Assembly (NCBI GenBank): GCA_029780115.1
Contig: JAKOZG010000011.1
Span: forward strand, 1 to 55,976
Reading direction: 5' to 3'
DNA length: 55,976 bases
Source: Thermotogota bacterium
Lineage (GTDB): Bacteria > Thermotogota > Thermotogae > Petrotogales > Petrotogaceae
The notes under the pieces are model-generated. The model was not told the origin of the DNA. It saw only the letters and a program-made list of their open reading frames with translations, and searched no databases. The translations under genes and the position numbers were made by a program. How positions within the stretch are numbered: position 1 is the stretch's first letter; each line of letters opens with the position of its first letter. Of this stretch, positions 54,050 to 55,976 are shown one piece after another.

Positions 54050-54640
54050 TTGCAACTAAAAGAACCTGGAATTGTAGTAGGGGTATCAAATAGGCATGTA
54101 CATTTGTCTCAAGAGGATTTGGAGAGGCTTTTTGGTAAAGGTTACAAATTAACTCCAACCAAAGATCTTGGTCAACCCGGACAATTTGCTTGTGATGAAC
54201 GAGTAGATTTAGTAGGTCCTAAGGGGACAATCGAAAATGTTAGAATATTAGGACCTGTACGAAAGAATTCACAAGTAGAAATTTCAAGAACTGATTCTTT
54301 TAAATTAGGTATAAATGCCCCTGTCCGTGATTCTGGAGATGTCCAAGGGACTCCTGGAATAAAAATTAAAGGACCTAATGGAGAAATTGAACTAGCTAAA
54401 GGTGTTATAATTGCCAAGAGACATATTCATATGCTTCCTAGTCAAGCTGAACACTATGGAGTAAAGGACAAAGATCTTGTATCTGTTTACTGTGATAAAG
54501 AAGGTAGAAGATTGATATTCCAAGATGTTTTGGTTAGAGTGAGTGAGAAGTATGCCTTAGAATTTCATGTAGATACCGATGAAGCTAATGCCGCTTTGTT
54601 AAATAATGGAGATTATGTAAAAATAGTGGAAAAATTTTAA
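54050..54640 (+). CDS. pduL: Phosphate propanoyltransferase PduL
   Basis: About 196 residues. This acyl-CoA/acyl-phosphate transferase has zinc-binding histidines in VSNRHVHLSQED and AKRHIHMLPS and LGQPGQFACDERVDL. TTG 54050 follows TGGAGGTG; an ATG at 54035 would put the ribosome site inside the gene. It probably makes acetyl-phosphate from acetyl-CoA with ATP formation by an acetate kinase that is not in the window. No microcompartment shell genes are nearby and no encapsulation peptide was evident. Confidence 0.93.
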   Translation: MQLKEPGIVVGVSNRHVHLSQEDLERLFGKGYKLTPTKDLGQPGQFACDERVDLVGPKGTIENVRILGPVRKNSQVEISRTDSFKLGINAPVRDSGDVQGTPGIKIKGPNGEIELAKGVIIAKRHIHMLPSQAEHYGVKDKDLVSVYCDKEGRRLIFQDVLVRVSEKYALEFHVDTDEANAALLNNGDYVKIVEKF

Positions 54641-54650
54641 ATTGAACAAC

Positions 54651-54679
54651 AAAAAGCTAGGATTTTTCCTAGCTTTTTT
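54651..54679 (+). terminator. Terminator shared by pduL and iscB ends
   Basis: AAAAAGCTAGGA (54651-54662) with TCCTAGCTTTTTT (54667-54679). Runs of T on either side make it suitable for pduL and, from the other side, for iscB. Confidence 0.9.
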
Positions 54680-54680
54680 A

Positions 54681-55976
54681 TCATTTTCCTGCAAGAAGAC
54701 TCCCACTTCTGTAAGTGGGTGATGAATTGCAGTTATAAAACATACTAAATCCTTTCCTAAACATATATGGCTTAACTAAATCTGTTTTAACTGGCTTAGA
54801 CATTTCCATTAGCTTAATATATTTACCTTTGTTCTGTACACCTTGAACTGAATATTTTTTGCTCTCAAAGGTAACAATATCTTTAGGCTGATAAGCGTAT
54901 CTTTGCTTACGAATATTTCTTCTGCCATTTAATTTTTTAGCTCCACGATACTTATGAAGATTTTCTTCATTTAAGTTTTTGTTCCGTGTTCTTCTACCAC
55001 AGAAAAGCTCTTGTCCTGTTTTAATAGACTTATCTCTTATATCAACATATTTTGCATCGTAGAACTTTTCGAGTGAACGATTGTTTCTCCTAATTTGCTC
55101 GAAATAGATAGGTTCTATTCTCTGTTGATTAATTCCACCTGCTATGCAAAATGCATCGTTATAATGTGTCTTTTCCAAACCAAGACTTACTCTTTTGGAT
55201 TTTGTAATATAACCGTAAGTGTAGCCACACATCAGCGCATTGACCAATTTCCATCTTATAGTAGACATAAATGTTGCGTCCTTTAATGGTTTTTGAACAG
55301 GCTTCATTCCATACAATTTACCTCCATCTTTATGATTATTAGAATTGTGACATTTGGCGCATAATGTTATTAGATTGCCTGGTCTATCTGTTCTATCTTG
55401 TTTCCAATAGCCTATATGATGTACCTCAAGTATGGTGTTTTTCTTGCCACATAGCTGGCAGGTATAATTATCTCTATACAGAACGTATTCTCTTACATTC
55501 CAAAAATCTTGTTGTTCACCTTGTTGATAACCTTTACCAACTACGTTTGGGTTTTTAAGCTTATGAGTATCAAAGTTAGCTACTTCTACAACTATGTTGG
55601 TTATAGGCAATATCTTTTTAAGATAATCAATAAACCTAACATGAGAATCTAACTTGTGTTTAATAGAGGGCGCTAACCAACCTTCTTTCTTAGATGAAAT
55701 TCTGTTATCAAATCTAGGTTTCCTATATCTAAGTCTATTGCGCCTAATTCTACGATACATCCGTTTTTCTTTAAGAAGCTCAGATATATCATTTCTTAGT
55801 TTAACTTCACCACATATTAATTCCTCTTTTTCTGTGACAGCAGAGAAACCTATGTAGTTATAACCACTATCTATACCAAGTGAGATATTTTGTGTATAGC
55901 TAGTAGTTTCATATAATAGCTGAATAGTGAAAGGTTTAACTTTAACTACTTTAGCAAGCTGTTGTTTTAAGAGACG
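54681..55976 (-). CDS. iscB: IscB RNA-guided nuclease, N-terminus beyond window
   Basis: 431 residues visible; the frame is open to the window edge. IscB is a transposon-encoded, omega-RNA-guided DNA nuclease ancestral to Cas9. Order: KVVKVKPFTIQLL (end of PLMP domain), RuvC-I SLGIDSGYNYIGFS with Asp, bridge arginines KRMYRRIRRNRLRYRKP, RuvC-II NIVVEVANFD, HNH C-Q-L-C-G..LEVHHI..C-A-K-C-H-N, RuvC-III KTHYNDAFC. All catalytic residues are present, so it looks active. The guide RNA gene of this family is normally upstream, here outside the window. The last 17 codons lie in the terminal hairpin region. Confidence 0.9.
   Translation of the reverse strand, partial: RLLKQQLAKVVKVKPFTIQLLYETTSYTQNISLGIDSGYNYIGFSAVTEKEELICGEVKLRNDISELLKEKRMYRRIRRNRLRYRKPRFDNRISSKKEGWLAPSIKHKLDSHVRFIDYLKKILPITNIVVEVANFDTHKLKNPNVVGKGYQQGEQQDFWNVREYVLYRDNYTCQLCGKKNTILEVHHIGYWKQDRTDRPGNLITLCAKCHNSNNHKDGGKLYGMKPVQKPLKDATFMSTIRWKLVNALMCGYTYGYITKSKRVSLGLEKTHYNDAFCIAGGINQQRIEPIYFEQIRRNNRSLEKFYDAKYVDIRDKSIKTGQELFCGRRTRNKNLNEENLHKYRGAKKLNGRRNIRKQRYAYQPKDIVTFESKKYSVQGVQNKGKYIKLMEMSKPVKTDLVKPYMFRKGFSMFYNCNSSPTYRSGSLLAGK
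54702..54719. repeat. Stem-loop in the 3' end of iscB
   Basis: CCCACTT (54702-54708) and AAGTGGG (54713-54719) with a CTGT loop form a perfect 7-bp hairpin inside the last codons of iscB. Hairpins near the ends are how IS200/IS605-type elements are recognised, so this may be the right end. A related 5' half occurs at 31473-31482. Confidence 0.6.

Noticed and set aside
54681-55760. The nuclease gene as a TnpB/IS605 OrfB
   Set aside because: It has an HNH domain inserted in the RuvC fold and an arginine-rich RRxRR-type segment, the IscB layout, which TnpB lacks.

Overview
The window is AT-rich and its housekeeping genes look like those of a Thermotogota bacterium, close to the Petrotoga/Defluviitoga group. 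This is inferred from gene content and style (dnaN-ispF-nfi, dnaB-rnr-tex, a clostridial-type ornithine fermentation pathway); no 16S rRNA gene is present. Two regimes are obvious: a decayed, mobile accessory region (about 1-23 kb) and a compact, well-ordered core (about 23-54.6 kb). A transposon-associated nuclease gene sits at the right edge.

Accessory region, left to right. (1) 1-3.9 kb is a graveyard: the C-terminus of a DnaC-like loader, a family of 23-bp palindromes, a duplicated block carrying an Rpn-type PD-(D/E)XK nuclease gene, and scraps of a DNA methylase, a VirD4/TraG coupling protein and a tyrosine recombinase. Together they suggest a dead integrative conjugative element. (2) 3.9-7.5 kb holds a transglutaminase-fold lipoprotein, a 15-repeat CRISPR array and a cas6 gene that lacks a normal start codon and carries a frameshift. 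No other cas gene is visible. (3) 8.0-12.2 kb has three same-strand genes (trypsin-like protease, GmrSD-type DUF262/HNH restriction enzyme, ApeA-like HEPN protein). Each is followed by an imperfect palindrome that looks like an integron attC site, so this reads as a small integrase-less cassette array of defence genes. (4) 12.2-13.9 kb is a defective IS21 element. (5) 13.95-19.04 kb is a Type III restriction-modification module (res, mod, XRE regulator) bracketed by about 52-bp inverted repeats. (6) A tRNA-Pro gene at 19.2 kb ends the defence island. After it come a MATE pseudogene with four lesions, a triplicated 70-bp repeat, and a phospholipase D-type gene between 30-bp direct repeats beside an IS110 remnant.

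Core region. A chemoreceptor and a small unknown gene precede the ornithine operon ord-ortA-ortB-oraS-oraE. It ends in a strong terminator and is followed by a structured RNA candidate just ahead of dnaN. The plus-strand run dnaN-ispF-nfi-MFS-comM-pcp-radical SAM-trhA follows. The minus-strand run feoA-feoC-like-feoB-membrane protein-yqeY-short rnfB-small protein, then orr-small membrane protein-dnaB-rnr-tex, fills 41-52.5 kb. The ornithine racemase gene (orr) therefore lies about 16 kb from the rest of its pathway, in a replication/RNA-processing operon. Orr makes D-ornithine, OraSE moves the amino group to give 2,4-diaminopentanoate, Ord oxidises it, and OrtAB thiolytically cleaves the product to acetyl-CoA and alanine. 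PduL at 54 kb could turn acyl-CoA into acyl-phosphate for ATP. The feo operon has a promoter overlapped by a DtxR/IdeR-like palindrome.

The right edge carries a 5'-truncated (by the window) iscB gene with its RuvC and HNH residues intact. Most worth following up: the attC-like defence cassettes, IscB together with the possible solitary omega/HEARO-like RNA before dnaN, and the inverted repeats around the Type III system.
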